Source: Betaproteobacteria bacterium (GTDB taxonomy: Bacteria; Pseudomonadota; Gammaproteobacteria; Burkholderiales; Casimicrobiaceae). From it: a DNA stretch of 64,000 bases. Location of the stretch: NCBI GenBank assembly GCA_013298765.1, contig JAAFJA010000015.1:1-64000 (forward strand), in the 5' to 3' direction. Positions 63,867 to 64,000 of this stretch are shown here, piece by piece. The translations under genes and the position numbers were made by a program. The notes under the pieces were generated by a model, which saw only the letters and a list, made by a program, of their open reading frames with translations, ran no database searches and had not been told where the DNA came from. The number at the start of each line of letters is the position of its first letter. Position 1 is the first letter of the stretch.

Positions 63867-64000
63867 ATGAGCCTTGATACGAATCTAGCAATCCTTCACC
63901 ACCTGCTCGCTTTTGGGTTGGTTGGTCTTCTGATGGCCGAATGGGCGGTGCTGCGCGGCGTAGCATCTCCTGAATCCGTGCGCTTTTTGCCGAAGATCGA
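63867..64000 (+). CDS. DUF2214-like membrane protein, cut by the window end
   Basis: From ATG 63867 the frame is open to the window end (about 44 residues): LAILHHLLAFGLVGLLMAEW is a membrane helix with histidines, followed by SPESVRFLPKID. This resembles the N-terminus of DUF2214 membrane proteins. Only the first third or so is present, so the rest cannot be judged. Confidence 0.65.
   Translation, partial: MSLDTNLAILHHLLAFGLVGLLMAEWAVLRGVASPESVRFLPKI

Noticed and set aside
1-64000. tRNA and rRNA genes
   Set aside because: No cloverleaf with T-loop consensus or rRNA-like segment was seen on either strand by eye; a dedicated scan would be decisive.

Overview
The gene set points to a Betaproteobacterium, probably Burkholderiales or a close relative. 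Indicators are a Bug-type solute-binding protein, a fused FdsG/FdsB formate dehydrogenase subunit, a dacA-dat-ybeD-lipB-lipA cluster, a PsrA-like beta-oxidation regulator, fused isobutyryl-CoA mutase IcmF, and a persulfide dioxygenase with a YeeE transporter. The host genes look GC-rich by eye; the defence-like genes and several intergenic islands look more AT-rich (impression, not computed). No rRNA, tRNA, CRISPR array or complete insertion sequence was seen.

Region 1 (1-6.7 kb) is an accessory island. It holds REP-like palindromes, a VapBC toxin-antitoxin pair, a two-gene short-Argonaute system (SIR2-APAZ plus MID-PIWI, the SPARSA type), a secreted haem protein and a HigBA-like pair. The Argonaute frame is cut by one in-frame TGA (1513-1515), so the system is either newly inactivated or depends on readthrough. 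This is the most interesting locus in the window.

Region 2 (6.7-24 kb) is metabolic: a Bug protein, a DadA-type dehydrogenase behind a tandem glycine riboswitch, a very large secreted GEVED/DUF11/dockerin-like protein, an M20 amidohydrolase, NAD-linked formate dehydrogenase, and a PsrA-like regulator with thiolase and multifunctional beta-oxidation enzyme. A PsrA-type operator lies before the regulator.

Region 3 (24-35.5 kb) has the periplasmic methionine sulfoxide reductase genes msrP and msrQ split by a DUF2306-like gene, then dadA-dacA-dat-ybeD-lipB-lipA (D-amino acid turnover, cell wall, lipoate), then yjcH-actP acetate uptake preceded by four GTCAG motifs spaced exactly 11 bp.

Region 4 (35.5-47.5 kb) carries a VOC protein, a thioredoxin-like protein, hemC and hemD separated by a 140-bp inverted-repeat element, a hydroxyacid dehydrogenase, gamma-glutamyltransferase, amidase, several secreted proteins and an S9 peptidase.

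Region 5 (47.5-54 kb) is grpE and dnaK with a four-helix-bundle (S23/IVP) gene inserted between them, followed by a RAYT transposase flanked by two 103-bp repeats (a third copy lies at 39.5 kb). After these come glutathione peroxidase, a lipoprotein gene broken by a stop right after its lipobox, and a MAPEG protein.

Region 6 (54-64 kb) is a divergent sulfide/persulfide unit (CstR-like repressor and dioxygenase-rhodanese facing two YeeE halves), IcmF behind a 22-bp perfect palindrome, an AT-richer HipA-like kinase with an unknown partner, an SDR enzyme, a lipoprotein, and the start of a DUF2214-like membrane protein cut by the window end.
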